Assembly: GCA_965227315.1 (NCBI GenBank)
Contig: OZ245737.1
Location: forward strand, 1,488,001-1,552,000
DNA from: JANQHS01 sp965227315
Lineage (GTDB): Bacteria > Bacteroidota > Bacteroidia > Cytophagales > CCMP332
DNA length: 64,000 bases
Direction: 5' to 3'
Part shown: positions 10,001 through 18,351 of the stretch, piece after piece
Layout of the letters: every line of letters begins with the position of its first letter
Position numbering within the stretch: the first letter of the stretch is position 1
Notes under the pieces: model-generated
What the model saw: only the letters and a program-made list of their open reading frames with translations
Database searches by the model: none
What the model was told of the DNA's origin: nothing
Position numbers and translations under genes: made by a program

Positions 10001-10476
10001 TGGCGGCCAACACCACTTATTTTGATACCCTGGATCTGATTGATGGCTGCTACACATTGAAAGTAAAGGATAGTGATGATGATGGTCTCTCTTTCTGGGC
10101 AAATAATGATGGCTCGGGCTATGTGGCAATAAGAAGTCACACCGGCCAAACGCTGCAAAGCTTCAATCCGGATTTCGGGAAATCCATTATTTACCATTTC
10201 AATACAGACGCTCTGCTTTATAATCAGCTCAGACAAAATACAACCGACGTACAGGTTTACCCCAACCCTTCCAGGGGAAGCTTTATGATCAAAGGCCTGA
10301 AAACATTGCCCGAGAGTATTTCCTTATTCGACCAATCCGGCAGGGAATATTTGATCAAGCCACAGGTGACAGACGGGGATCTCAGAATTGATACCCAGGG
10401 CTATGCTCCGGGGATCTATATTATCAGGCTTGAAAGTCAGGGAATTCCGATCTTTAAAAAGGTGGTCATTCAATAG
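7048..10476 (+). CDS. PNGase F-like glycoamidase with LamG insertion, T9SS cargo
   Basis: A 1142-residue secreted protein. The start at 7048 gives a clean signal peptide (MIRRIIFAYTLFFCFSHAYS); an upstream in-frame start at 6985 would bury it. By eye it matches peptide-N-glycosidase F in blocks. CGEWD at residues 90-94 corresponds to CDEWD holding catalytic Asp60. FDVTDY (641-646) and IVGTPP follow. GEFIPRWH (733-740) has Glu734 where PNGase F has Glu206, with the Arg and His at the same spacing. DRAGWCPGM (774-782) is nearly identical. Between the first and second blocks lie about 500 extra residues, including a LamG/concanavalin domain at about 300-460 (HFHFDGSNYIEA, RTIEAWIKT, WHHVAVVF, LYVDG). 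The C-terminus is a T9SS type A sorting domain (VYPNPSRGSF ... APGIYIIRL). Likely role: removal of N-glycans from glycoproteins outside the cell. The domain call is strong; activity is inferred. Confidence 0.78.
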   Translation: MIRRIIFAYTLFFCFSHAYSQSPGDTLEIETFNYTQTYGVNQWSPGIRDTMIDFPDLPGVTYEKILMTYNMRCKDGLVSNSSPGNRDRGCGEWDISCNTYVTDSTLVDSLARKHPDHTISGFSGTSYNYVSSPLNDYYQVLQQAVSINSVVSETSHTIGTGTLDQLQTFPGQTQNSKSQYLFLASELSTAGLTAGSIDAISIETDNASGNIQHLRIRIKESSKTTLNASDPDLGGFSEVYFHDLALSNGVNKIPFHTPFNWNGSSNLIVEFTYSGAGNPAGIVLDGNSTTGDMGLSSKNDQHFHFDGSNYIEADNYKGISGNGDRTIEAWIKTSVSDPEIVGWGLNASSQKWTFRINGDGTIRAEVNGGFIFGTTAVDDDQWHHVAVVFSGTNINQALLYVDGNLEVVGGSQGHTVNTASSLNLRITRGANNTYFEGIIDEVRVWSSALNQSTLQDWMHRDIDANHPNYANLEVYYPLDGGSVIMDHSPNGRNASIINGPKWRPAPGIDHFKNMVNLQERPNAIFHRGNYNLTVSNDTVVDTLQRFANTVTQYQVFPKYGTMEHDSIGAISTNSYWEAMDENLYDPSGALLNTITVNATGNITVAQLDYFQRYPSKFEIMSFVTPYGLGLNLGQKGKTWTFDVTDYAPILKGRKRMTIERGGQWMEDMDIRFHYIVGTPPRDVHSIQQLWRVEKKGYQVIQNEESFEARDVMMSSGSVGFKIRSVVTGHGQQGEFIPRWHYINLDGGSNDFQYQVWQECGDNPIFPQGGTWIYDRAGWCPGMPSTLFEFDITPLVTPGQSTNIDYGVLNASGASNYIVNNQLVSYGAANFITDAALVDVKNPTNRVEYSRKNPACIDPIVVIRNTGSDTLTSLDIRYWVNDSTHSSTFNWTGTIPFMAEESISLPTASIWQGMNVGNNIFHAEISNPNGSNDEYAFNNHIQTNFEAPKVLPGKIMIVFKTNNVPWESSYELLDDQGTVITSSGSLAANTTYFDTLDLIDGCYTLKVKDSDDDGLSFWANNDGSGYVAIRSHTGQTLQSFNPDFGKSIIYHFNTDALLYNQLRQNTTDVQVYPNPSRGSFMIKGLKTLPESISLFDQSGREYLIKPQVTDGDLRIDTQGYAPGIYIIRLESQGIPIFKKVVIQ

Positions 10477-10482
10477 AAATAT

Positions 10483-12009
10483 ATGCGGGATCTGGCTCTG
10501 TTTTTTTCTACCTGCCTTGTGCCGGTATTTCTCTATGGCCAGCAGATTCCCGATCTACAGAAACTTGATTCCACACTGAAAAAATGGACCTCCGACTGGA
10601 AGGTGCCCGGAATGGAAGTTGGGATCGTCAAGGACGGAAAACTGGTCTTCAATGGTAACTACGGAAGAAAAGACCTTGGCAAAGAAGGGGCTCCTGACGC
10701 CAACACCCTCTATGCCATAGCCTCCAACTCAAAAGCCTTCACGTCGACGATCATCGGAATGCTGGTCGATGAAGGGAAATTGGATTGGGATGATAAGGTG
10801 GTGGATTACCTGCCCTATTTTGAGCTTTACGATCCCTGGGTCAGCCAGCACACTACCATCACCGATCTTCTTAGCCATCGAGTCGGACTGGGAACCTTCA
10901 GCGGGGATATCATTTGGTACAAATCGGATTTTACTTCCGAAGAAATTGTGCGAAGAGTTAAGTATCTCGAACCTGAGTTTGGGTTCAGGGACGGTTATGG
11001 ATATTCCAATCTGATGTTCATTACAGCCGGTGAAGTTATCAGAAAGGTCACAGGTAAATCCTGGGCTGAAAACGTGCAGGAAAGGATCCTGAATCCATTG
11101 GACATGAACAGAACCATCACCTCCATAACGCAGTTGGAGAGCATGGGCAATTTTGCCCTGCCATATGGCTGGCAGGAACAACAAAACAAAGAACTGGCCT
11201 GGGTCAACTGGGATGCCGCTGCAGCTACGGGAGGACTGATCTCAAGCGTAAATGATCTGAGCAAATGGGTGGATTTCAATATCAACAATGGAATCATCAA
11301 CGGAGATACGCTCCTCTCCCCTGCCTCCAGAAACCGGCTCTGGAATATGGAAAATCCCTACAAGGTTGACAGAAACTCCCCTAATTACTTCGACAGGCAT
11401 TTCAATGGCTATGCAATGGGATGGCGAACCAATGATGTGTACGGAGAATTTATGGTTTCACATGGAGGAGCCTATGATGGCTTTTTGACCTATATATCAA
11501 TTATTCCCGAGGAACGGCTGGGGATCATTGTCCTGACCAATGGGCTGCACAGCCCCTATGTTTCGACTACCTACCATATTCTTGATCAGTACTTTGGAGT
11601 AGACTCCATCGATTGGTCAGAGAAGATCCTCGGTTTATATGGGGATGGCGGGGAAGATCCAAGGATTACCGAGATCAAAAAAAGCAGGGTTGAGAAAACA
11701 AAGCCTTCCGTTTCCCAAGACAAGTACTGCGGAACCTATTATTCGGATATTCTCGGAGAGATCTATATCTCAAAAGAAAAAGATCAACTTCAGCTCAATT
11801 TCCAGCATACCAGAGGTCTTGCGGCAGATCTGTACCATTGGCATTATGATGTTTGGGAGATCAGGTGGAAAGAACCACAAGGATGGTTCGATTTCGGAAC
11901 ACTACGCTTCAAAATGAACGATCGGCTGGAGATCACCGGCCTTGAGTTCAATGTTCCGAACGATGATATTTTCTTCGAAGAACTTAAACCCTACCGCATC
12001 AAGCCTTGA
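10483..12009 (+). CDS. Beta-lactamase-fold serine hydrolase (class C / PF00144)
   Basis: An exported 508-residue serine hydrolase of the beta-lactamase/penicillin-binding-protein C family, with signal peptide MRDLALFFSTCLVPVFLYGQ. The three family motifs are visible: Ser81-Asn-Ser-Lys84 (SxxK), Tyr174-Ser-Asn176 (YxN) and His327-Gly-Gly329 (HxG in place of KTG). Residues about 400-505 form a separate C-terminal beta domain of the DUF3471 kind that often follows these hydrolases. Members act as D-aminopeptidases, esterases or peptidoglycan-related enzymes rather than true beta-lactamases; the substrate is unknown. It starts 6 bases after the PNGase-like gene and is probably co-transcribed with it. 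Confidence 0.88.
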   Translation: MRDLALFFSTCLVPVFLYGQQIPDLQKLDSTLKKWTSDWKVPGMEVGIVKDGKLVFNGNYGRKDLGKEGAPDANTLYAIASNSKAFTSTIIGMLVDEGKLDWDDKVVDYLPYFELYDPWVSQHTTITDLLSHRVGLGTFSGDIIWYKSDFTSEEIVRRVKYLEPEFGFRDGYGYSNLMFITAGEVIRKVTGKSWAENVQERILNPLDMNRTITSITQLESMGNFALPYGWQEQQNKELAWVNWDAAAATGGLISSVNDLSKWVDFNINNGIINGDTLLSPASRNRLWNMENPYKVDRNSPNYFDRHFNGYAMGWRTNDVYGEFMVSHGGAYDGFLTYISIIPEERLGIIVLTNGLHSPYVSTTYHILDQYFGVDSIDWSEKILGLYGDGGEDPRITEIKKSRVEKTKPSVSQDKYCGTYYSDILGEIYISKEKDQLQLNFQHTRGLAADLYHWHYDVWEIRWKEPQGWFDFGTLRFKMNDRLEITGLEFNVPNDDIFFEELKPYRIKP

Positions 12010-12058
12010 GGCTGTCAAAAATACTGTAAGGTATACTTGGAATCGAATGACCAATGCT

Positions 12059-12538
12059 ATGAAAAATTTTGCCCTTTGTATGTTCCTCCTTGTCTCGCCG
12101 ACGGCATTTTCTCAGGGAATCGATCCTGAGATAGAGGAGGAACTCACCAAAAAAATTCAAGACTGGAATGAAGCCTGGAGAATCAAGGATCCGGTGTTAG
12201 CTTCAAAATGGTATTCGGATAAGGCGGACTTCACCAACGCATTTGGATTCACCCTGGAAGGCAGGAAAGAAATCGAGACCTATCTCAGAGATGTATTCGA
12301 AATGGACTTCGTGATGGCCGGGAACAGCGTCCAAACATCCCTGCATTTTCGCGTTCTGGCAGATGATGTGATCCTGGCAATCTCAAAAATCGAACGGGCA
12401 GGACAAAAAACCAATGCACTCGAAGAATTGGGAACCAGATACACCACCCATTTCAGAACATTTCAAAAAAGGGGATCCTGGAAAATAGTGGCTCATCTGA
12501 TCTCTGACGCCAGGAGCACCGAATCGGCAAAACATTAA
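12059..12538 (+). CDS. SnoaL/NTF2-like (DUF4440-type) exported protein
   Basis: A 159-residue exported protein with signal peptide (MKNFALCMFLLVSPTAFSQ) and an NTF2-like fold. WNEAWRIKDPVLASKWYSDKA matches the helical start of SnoaL/DUF4440 proteins in which a single subject domain forms a ligand pocket. F..EGRKEIETYL and the closing strands (TTHFRTFQKRGSWKIVAHL) are also typical. The ATG at 12059 is chosen because it gives the signal peptide; ATG 12047 would add four residues. No catalytic residues can be named. It lies 49 bases after the serine hydrolase and 6 bases before a GNAT gene. Confidence 0.75.
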   Translation: MKNFALCMFLLVSPTAFSQGIDPEIEEELTKKIQDWNEAWRIKDPVLASKWYSDKADFTNAFGFTLEGRKEIETYLRDVFEMDFVMAGNSVQTSLHFRVLADDVILAISKIERAGQKTNALEELGTRYTTHFRTFQKRGSWKIVAHLISDARSTESAKH

Positions 12539-12544
12539 CCCGGC

Positions 12545-13090
12545 ATGTCGGACTATCTGTTCAAAAGTTCAAGGCTGGGCTTTCGGCCCTGGGAGGAGCG
12601 AGACATCCCTTTAATGGCAGCCATTAGTTCAGATCCGAAGGTCATGAGGTATTTTCCGGAACCTGCCACGAGCTTGCAAACCGAAGAATTCGTGCATCGC
12701 ATGGTCGAGATGTTTTCGGAAAAAGGGTATTGCTATTTTCCTGTCGATCTGATAAAAACCGGTGAGATGATCGGATTCATCGGGCTGTGCTATCAGGAGT
12801 ACGATGCGCCATTTACCCCATGTACAGATATTGGATGGCGATTGGCCCAGGATCATTGGAACAATGGCTATGCAACCGAGGGAGCAAAAAGATGCCTTGA
12901 ATATGGTTTTGTGGAGCTGGGATTAAATCAGATCTTAGCAACTGCCCCACTTGCGAATCGACCCTCTATCAATGTAATGAGCAGGATCGGCATGGAGTTG
13001 CACATGGAATACAAAAACCCGAGACTCAAGGGATTCCCTTCTCTTGAGAATTGTGCATGCTATCGGATCATAAATGCCATCACCACCTGA
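12545..13090 (+). CDS. GNAT family N-acetyltransferase (RimJ/RimL-like)
   Basis: A 181-residue cytoplasmic acetyltransferase of the RimJ/RimL type. It shows the opening motif (SSRLGFRPWEERDIPLMAAI), the acceptor-domain strand (GFIGLCYQEY), the segment IGWRLAQDHWNNGYATEGAK that includes the acetyl-CoA pyrophosphate loop, and LATAPLANRPSINVMSRIGM near the C-terminus. Members acetylate protein N-termini, amino acids or antibiotics; the substrate here is unknown. It is the last gene of a likely run from 7048. Confidence 0.88.
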   Translation: MSDYLFKSSRLGFRPWEERDIPLMAAISSDPKVMRYFPEPATSLQTEEFVHRMVEMFSEKGYCYFPVDLIKTGEMIGFIGLCYQEYDAPFTPCTDIGWRLAQDHWNNGYATEGAKRCLEYGFVELGLNQILATAPLANRPSINVMSRIGMELHMEYKNPRLKGFPSLENCACYRIINAITT

Positions 13091-13192
13091 TCTCGGTTTT
13101 TCCTGCTTTTGATCATCTCATTGGCCTGATATAAATCCTTCTTTTTCTGACTGTATGTGGACAGATTGCTGATCCATTTAAAACAAAAAGCC

Positions 13193-14320
13193 ATGAGTGA
13201 TAAAAGAGCAGATCTGGCCGGCCCTGGGATCAGCACCTACGAGGAGGTCAGCAAAATTCTACCCCAAGATTATGAAGCCGCACTGCCTCCGCTCAAAAGA
13301 ATGGAGGCACTTTACATGGTAAAAGATTATATCGAAAAAGGTCTTTCAGAAGTACTGAACCTTCAAATGGTCCAGGTTCCTCTGATCGTCAGCAAGGATT
13401 CCGGTGTCAATGATTATCTGGACCGGGATGGATCAAGAACACCGATCGATTTTCCCGCAGGATTAGGATTGGAAAAAAGGATAGAAGCTCAGGTTGTTCA
13501 GGCCGCGACCAAGTGGAAAAGAATGGCATTGGCCCAATTCAATTGCGCCGAAGGCCAGGGTATCCTGACCGACATGAGGGCGGTAAGAAAGGATTACTTC
13601 CTCGACCATGACCATTCTTCTTATGTCGACCAATGGGATTGGGAAAAGAGGATCACAGATGAGGAACGAAATCTGGAATACCTCAAGGACACCGTGAAGA
13701 AGATCTGGAAGGTGATCAGGGGAGCCGGTCAAATGGCCAGGGAAAAATTTCCCGAGCTAAACGACCCAAAATTCCCGGATTTCCCTGAAGAACTGGAATT
13801 CTTCCATGCGGAAGAGATCCTTGAAATGTATCCCGACCTTCCAAGAAAGCAAAGGGAAACCAAGCTGATCCAGGAACATCCCGCTGTGTTTATTATCGGT
13901 ATCGGTTGGGTGCTGAAAGACGGCTTTCCTCATGAAATGCGCGCTGCCGATTATGATGATTGGGTCACGCCCACCATCGAAAAAAACGGAGAGATGATGC
14001 ATGGTCTGAACGGGGACATATTGGTTTGGAATCCGGTCACCAAGCGCAGACATGAATTGACTTCAATGGGTGTCCGAGTGACAAAAGAAACCATGAGAAC
14101 CCAACTTGAGATCTCCGATCAACTGGACTTTTTGCAATTGCCTTATCACCAGGCTATCCTGAACGACAAGATCCCATTGAGCATTGGGGGCGGGATAGGC
14201 CAGGCTCGCACCTATATGTATTTACTAAGAACTGCACATCTGGGAGAGGTTACGGTCACCATTTGGCCTGATGAACTCAAGAAGATCTGTGCAGAGAAGA
14301 ATATCCATGTTTTAGAGTAA
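13193..14320 (+). CDS. asnA: Aspartate--ammonia ligase (asparagine synthetase A)
   Basis: A cytoplasmic ATP-dependent ligase making asparagine from aspartate and ammonia, with a class II aminoacyl-tRNA-synthetase-like fold. The 375-residue product is somewhat longer than E. coli AsnA (about 330). Family blocks are visible: QVPLIVSKDSGVNDYLDRDG, ALAQFNCAEGQGILTDMRAV, HSSYVDQWDWEK, GGGIGQARTYMYLL. The GGGIGQxR block near the C-terminus is the class II motif 3 ATP site. The start at 13193 (MSDKRAD) is preferred; an in-frame ATG at 13157 would add 12 residues without family support. A strong terminator follows at 14341, so the gene appears monocistronic. Confidence 0.95.
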   Translation: MSDKRADLAGPGISTYEEVSKILPQDYEAALPPLKRMEALYMVKDYIEKGLSEVLNLQMVQVPLIVSKDSGVNDYLDRDGSRTPIDFPAGLGLEKRIEAQVVQAATKWKRMALAQFNCAEGQGILTDMRAVRKDYFLDHDHSSYVDQWDWEKRITDEERNLEYLKDTVKKIWKVIRGAGQMAREKFPELNDPKFPDFPEELEFFHAEEILEMYPDLPRKQRETKLIQEHPAVFIIGIGWVLKDGFPHEMRAADYDDWVTPTIEKNGEMMHGLNGDILVWNPVTKRRHELTSMGVRVTKETMRTQLEISDQLDFLQLPYHQAILNDKIPLSIGGGIGQARTYMYLLRTAHLGEVTVTIWPDELKKICAEKNIHVLE

Positions 14321-14340
14321 AGGCACTAAACCTGGATCCA

Positions 14341-14390
14341 AGGCGGACTCCTGCTCTATTGTAGATCAGGAGTTTCGCCTTTTATTTTTA
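14341..14390 (+). terminator. Rho-independent terminator after asnA
   Basis: A long stem pairs AGGCGGACTCCTG (14341-14353) with CAGGAGTTTCGCCT (14367-14380) with one small internal mismatch, and is followed by a T-rich run. It begins 20 bases past the asnA stop and ends 10 bases before the next start codon. Confidence 0.85.
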
Positions 14391-14400
14391 TAATCAAAAC

Positions 14401-14823
14401 ATGAATACACTACATCCTTTTCACCTTGCAATCCCGGTTGATGACCTCGAAAAGTGTAGAGAGTTTTATCGAGAGATCCTGAATTGCTCCGAAGGCAGGA
14501 GTTCAAAAAAATGGGTTGATCTCGACTTTTTTGGACACCAGTTGGTGATCCATGAGGTCGATACAGTTGGAAAAAAGGGCGAATCAAATCCTGTTGATGG
14601 CAAAGAGGTGCCTGTTCCACATTTTGGAGTAGTTCTGGATTGGGATATATGGCAGGATCTTTCCAAAAGATTGATGGGACAAGGGATTGATTTCATCATA
14701 GAACCCTATATCAGATTTGAGGGAGAAACAGGAGAGCAGGCAACCATGTTCTTTCTGGATCCTTCGGGCAACGCACTGGAGTTCAAGGCTTTTAAGGATC
14801 CCAATCAGCTTTTCGTAAAATAG
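14401..14823 (+). CDS. VOC (glyoxalase/dioxygenase) superfamily protein
   Basis: A 140-residue cytoplasmic protein with two beta-alpha-beta-beta-beta modules of the vicinal-oxygen-chelate fold. It opens with HPFHLAIPVDDLEKCREFYREIL and closes with TMFFLDPSGNALEFKAF. Candidate metal ligands are His8, His68 region (VPHFGV) and the C-terminal Glu of LEFKAF. The substrate is unknown. It lies directly after the asnA terminator and 57 bases before the M3 peptidase gene. Confidence 0.85.
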   Translation: MNTLHPFHLAIPVDDLEKCREFYREILNCSEGRSSKKWVDLDFFGHQLVIHEVDTVGKKGESNPVDGKEVPVPHFGVVLDWDIWQDLSKRLMGQGIDFIIEPYIRFEGETGEQATMFFLDPSGNALEFKAFKDPNQLFVK

Positions 14824-14880
14824 AAATGGTCCCAAAAATTCTATAATCGTTATCTTCAACAGCTATTTTTTAAATTGATT

Positions 14881-16935
14881 ATGAGAAAACTTCTATGCTT
14901 TGGCCTTGCACTGGCCGTCCTAAGCTGCCAAAAACCACAGGAAACTAAAATGGAGAAACTTGAAAATCCCCTTTTTAATGAACTCAATGCCCCGATCGAC
15001 TTCCAAAAGGTCACCGCAGATCATGTAAGGCAATACGCCCAACTATCGCTTGACCGATGCGTGAATACGGTAGATCAGATCAAGGCAATGGATAATCCCG
15101 GCTTTGAAGAGCTCTTCTTCACCTATGATGGAATGATCGCCGATCTGAACCAGGCCTATCAGATCTCTCATATGCTGTATTGGGTCTCACCAGATTCAGC
15201 GACCAGAGCAGAAGGCGATAAAGGAAACAGAAGACTGGATTCAATTTATACCAGCATAGGTTCGGACAAAGAACTCTATCAAAAGTTCATGGATTTCAAG
15301 GGGACCGAAGCTTACGGCCAACTGGAAGGACATCGAAAAAAACTGGTCGATGATATCATCTTCGATTTTGAAAGGTCAGGTGTTTCTCTCAATGAAACCG
15401 ACCTGAAAAGGTATAAAGAGCTCAATTCGGAGATCACTGCACTGACTTCCGAGTATTCTAAGAATATGAATACTGCCAATCATGTCCTCACCATTGATAG
15501 GGATCAAGCCGCCGGACTTTCCGAGTCCTTCCTTTCCAAATATCAAAGCGAGGATGGCAATTATGAGATCCCGGTCATGCCCGCTACAATGAGGCCCGTT
15601 CTGGACAATGCCTCAAATGCTGCAACACGTCAGGAATACAATACCCTGTACTATACCAGAGGAGCCGAAAACAACCTTGATATTCTTGATAAGCTCGTTG
15701 CAAAAAGGTATGAGCTAGGCCGCTTAATGGGTTATGACTCATATGCAGGATACAATCTGGCAGCGAAAATGGCCAAGGATCCGGAAACGGTCTGGAGATT
15801 CGTCTATGACCTTCTCGAAAGGGCTAAGGCCAAGGCGGAAATGGAACTGGAGAACTTAAATCAAATGAAGTCAGAAGATGCTCCCGGAGAAAGCATCAAG
15901 CCATGGGATATCCTCTATTATCAGAATAGGATCCTCAAGGAAGACTATAATGTTGATCACGAGATGATCAGAGAGTATTTCCCCATGGAAGCATGTCTTC
16001 AGGGAATGTTAGACCTATACCAGGAGATCCTCGGCGTTCAATTCGTCAAGATCGAGAACCCCTCGGTATGGCATGAAGATGTGGATCTGTATGAGGTTTA
16101 CGAAGGAGAGCGATTAATGGGGATGTTTTACCTCGATCTTTTCCCAAGGCCCAACAAGGAGTCCTGGTTCTATGGAGTTCCTATGATCTCCGGTCATCAA
16201 ACCGAAGAAGGTTACCAGGTGCCTGTGAGCATGTTGCTTGGCAATTTCACGAAACCCACGGAAGAATTTCCATCACTGCTGAGTTATAAGGAACTGAATA
16301 CCCTTTTCCATGAATTTGGCCATATCATGGATGGGATGTCCTATGAGGGTGAATTCGCTTATCAGGAGGGATCAAAATCCGATTTTGTAGAAGCCATGTC
16401 ACAGCTCTTTGAGAATTGGATCATGGACTATGATATCATCAATTCCTTCGCCAGGCATTATGAAACGGGAGAGCCCTTTCCGAAAGAGATCTTTGACAAT
16501 ATGAAGGAAGCCAAAAATGTAAGTTCGGGAACAGAACTGTTGATCCGTCAAAGAATGTGTCTCTATGACATGAATCTTTACGATAAATATGACCCCAATT
16601 CGGATTTTAATACAGATGAGTTATGGGTGAAACTCGATGAAGAGATCGGAATGGGAGCGCTAAGCGATTATGCCACTCACCCGCAATCATGCTGGATCCA
16701 CATCAATACGCATCCGGTCTATTATTATGGTTATTACTGGTCTGAAGTTTATGCACAAGACATGTTCACGCAGTTTGAAGAAAACGGACTTCGTGATTCG
16801 AAAACCGGAATTCGTTATCGGCAGTTAATTCTTGCCAACGGTACACAAAGAGATATCGATGTGGCCGTTGAGGAATTTCTTGGAAGGCCTTCCAATAATG
16901 AAGCCTTCCTCAAAAGCCTTGGCTTTGAGAACTAG
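14881..16935 (+). CDS. M3 family oligopeptidase, lipoprotein
   Basis: A zinc oligopeptidase of the thimet oligopeptidase/Dcp family, 684 residues. It has a lipoprotein signal whose lipobox ends at Cys16 (VLSC), so the enzyme is probably anchored in the periplasm. The zinc motif is His477-Glu-Phe-Gly-His481, followed by the third ligand Glu504 in DFVEAMSQLFENW. The C-terminal block HPVYYYGYYWSEVYAQDMF is typical of M3A substrate-binding Tyr-rich loops. The start at 14881 is chosen from the lipoprotein signal; an in-frame TTG at 14875 is not needed. It probably cleaves short peptides imported into the periplasm. Confidence 0.93.
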   Translation: MRKLLCFGLALAVLSCQKPQETKMEKLENPLFNELNAPIDFQKVTADHVRQYAQLSLDRCVNTVDQIKAMDNPGFEELFFTYDGMIADLNQAYQISHMLYWVSPDSATRAEGDKGNRRLDSIYTSIGSDKELYQKFMDFKGTEAYGQLEGHRKKLVDDIIFDFERSGVSLNETDLKRYKELNSEITALTSEYSKNMNTANHVLTIDRDQAAGLSESFLSKYQSEDGNYEIPVMPATMRPVLDNASNAATRQEYNTLYYTRGAENNLDILDKLVAKRYELGRLMGYDSYAGYNLAAKMAKDPETVWRFVYDLLERAKAKAEMELENLNQMKSEDAPGESIKPWDILYYQNRILKEDYNVDHEMIREYFPMEACLQGMLDLYQEILGVQFVKIENPSVWHEDVDLYEVYEGERLMGMFYLDLFPRPNKESWFYGVPMISGHQTEEGYQVPVSMLLGNFTKPTEEFPSLLSYKELNTLFHEFGHIMDGMSYEGEFAYQEGSKSDFVEAMSQLFENWIMDYDIINSFARHYETGEPFPKEIFDNMKEAKNVSSGTELLIRQRMCLYDMNLYDKYDPNSDFNTDELWVKLDEEIGMGALSDYATHPQSCWIHINTHPVYYYGYYWSEVYAQDMFTQFEENGLRDSKTGIRYRQLILANGTQRDIDVAVEEFLGRPSNNEAFLKSLGFEN

Positions 16936-17066
16936 TAGAGGATTCCTTTAAGCCATATTCTCCTGGAGGTTTCCAAGGAATAACGGCCGGTACAGGATAA
17001 GTCCCGAATTGGATATCAATGCTATGAAAAATATCAAAAGCGTAAAGAAGCGCTCAAAGCTATTCG

Positions 17067-17444
17067 ATGAAACCTGAGAACGTGCTGATCCTGGTGTTTT
17101 CTCTAATCCTGATCTTTCATTTGATGATCGTATCAGGGTTAATTCCCTATGACATGGTATGGGGAGGCAGATTGGAAAACGGAGAACAAATGCTCAGGTT
17201 TGAATCTGTTTCAATTGCGCTGAATCTTCTCATGTTGGGAATTGTCCTTGTAAAATCAGGTCGTTTGAAGATCGAAATTCAACCCACGATTTTAAGGGTT
17301 TGTTTTTGGATCATGGGAGGTCTGTTCGCCCTGAATACCCTTGGTAATCTGCTTTCCAACAACTTATGGGAAGCAATCATTTTCTCCCCGCTCACTCTGG
17401 TTCTTAGCTTCTATTCGTTTAAGATCGCAGTCAGAGGATTTTGA
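17067..17444 (+). CDS. Hypothetical four-helix membrane protein
   Basis: No named family recognised. The 125-residue product is largely hydrophobic, with four likely membrane helices (about 4-27, 47-64, 76-97, 100-122), and a short polar link around residues 30-45 (WGGRLENGEQMLRFES). Such small membrane proteins with a 'Y-MVWGGRL' stretch are common in Bacteroidota but have no known role. It ends 12 bases before the next gene and probably shares its transcript. Confidence 0.6.
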   Translation: MKPENVLILVFSLILIFHLMIVSGLIPYDMVWGGRLENGEQMLRFESVSIALNLLMLGIVLVKSGRLKIEIQPTILRVCFWIMGGLFALNTLGNLLSNNLWEAIIFSPLTLVLSFYSFKIAVRGF

Positions 17445-17456
17445 TAGATTTCTGAA

Positions 17457-18278
17457 ATGCTTCATAGGACAATCCTGATCTTTTCCACGGCACTCCTTTT
17501 ATTGTCTCCAATTTCATCCTTGGGACAAGAGAAGAAAAGCACAGATCCGGACTGGAAAATTAGAGTGGGCTTATACCTATGGCTATTGAACATTCAAGGG
17601 CAATCCGAAGATGCCCCGGACGCCCCAGCGCCTCCTACCCAGCCTCCGCCCCCATCCAATTTTCCTGAAACACAACCCAGATTTGATATAGACCTTAGCT
17701 TTCAGGAGGTTTTCAACAAAATAAAATTTGCCTTTCTCACATCAGGGGAATACCGGCTGAACAGGGTGGTCGGGACCTACGATCTGGTGACCTTCATACT
17801 GGAGGGAAAGGCGATCACACCCTATCAGGTATTGGCAGAAGATGTCCAATACAGGTTTGCATTCACCTTTTTTGAAGCCACCTGTGGTTATGAAATGGTT
17901 GACAAAGAGAAGGTAAAGTTCGACGCAATGCTGGGCCTGCGATTGTTGTATTTCGACATTCAGGGGCAAACCAAAATCCTGAACCAATGGGAGTTCGGAG
18001 CTCAAAGAAGCAATACATGGCTGGATCCGATCATTGGCGTTAGGTTGATCTATATTCCAAAACCCGGCATCGAGTTGGTTGGATACACGGATGTAGGCCC
18101 TTTTAACCCAAGCAATCAGTTCGCATATCAGATCAGCATCGCAGCAAACTTCAGCATTGGCAAACATTTCTACATTTCTCCTGGCTGGAGACAGCTAAGG
18201 TTAAGGTCCGCTGTCCGAAGCGCCATTTACGATGGTCGCTTCTATGGTCCTTTTGTTAGGTTTGGAGTTCAGTTTTAA
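17457..18278 (+). CDS. Outer-membrane beta-barrel protein, hypothetical
   Basis: A 273-residue exported protein with a signal peptide (about 1-24, ending SSLG). A proline-rich linker follows (about 50-70, DAPAPPTQPPPPSN). Then come alternating hydrophobic/polar strands (VKFDAMLGLRLLYFDIQG, WLDPIIGVRLIYIP, HFYISPGWRQLRL) ending in Phe (FVRFGVQF), as barrel proteins do. The function is unknown. The proline linker before the barrel is unusual and may sit in the periplasm or span a surface loop. Confidence 0.65.
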   Translation: MLHRTILIFSTALLLLSPISSLGQEKKSTDPDWKIRVGLYLWLLNIQGQSEDAPDAPAPPTQPPPPSNFPETQPRFDIDLSFQEVFNKIKFAFLTSGEYRLNRVVGTYDLVTFILEGKAITPYQVLAEDVQYRFAFTFFEATCGYEMVDKEKVKFDAMLGLRLLYFDIQGQTKILNQWEFGAQRSNTWLDPIIGVRLIYIPKPGIELVGYTDVGPFNPSNQFAYQISIAANFSIGKHFYISPGWRQLRLRSAVRSAIYDGRFYGPFVRFGVQF

Positions 18279-18351
18279 CCCAACCCGATCAAAAACGCTG
18301 ACGTGTATTTATGTAACATGATCCTATAGAACTCTACCTAAACTACATGCC

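Noticed and set aside
16936..17066. Possible short ORF or RNA gene in the 130-base gap after the M3 peptidase
   Set aside because: The only short frame (17 codons, ending in the next gene) has no support, and no cloverleaf or strong terminator was seen.
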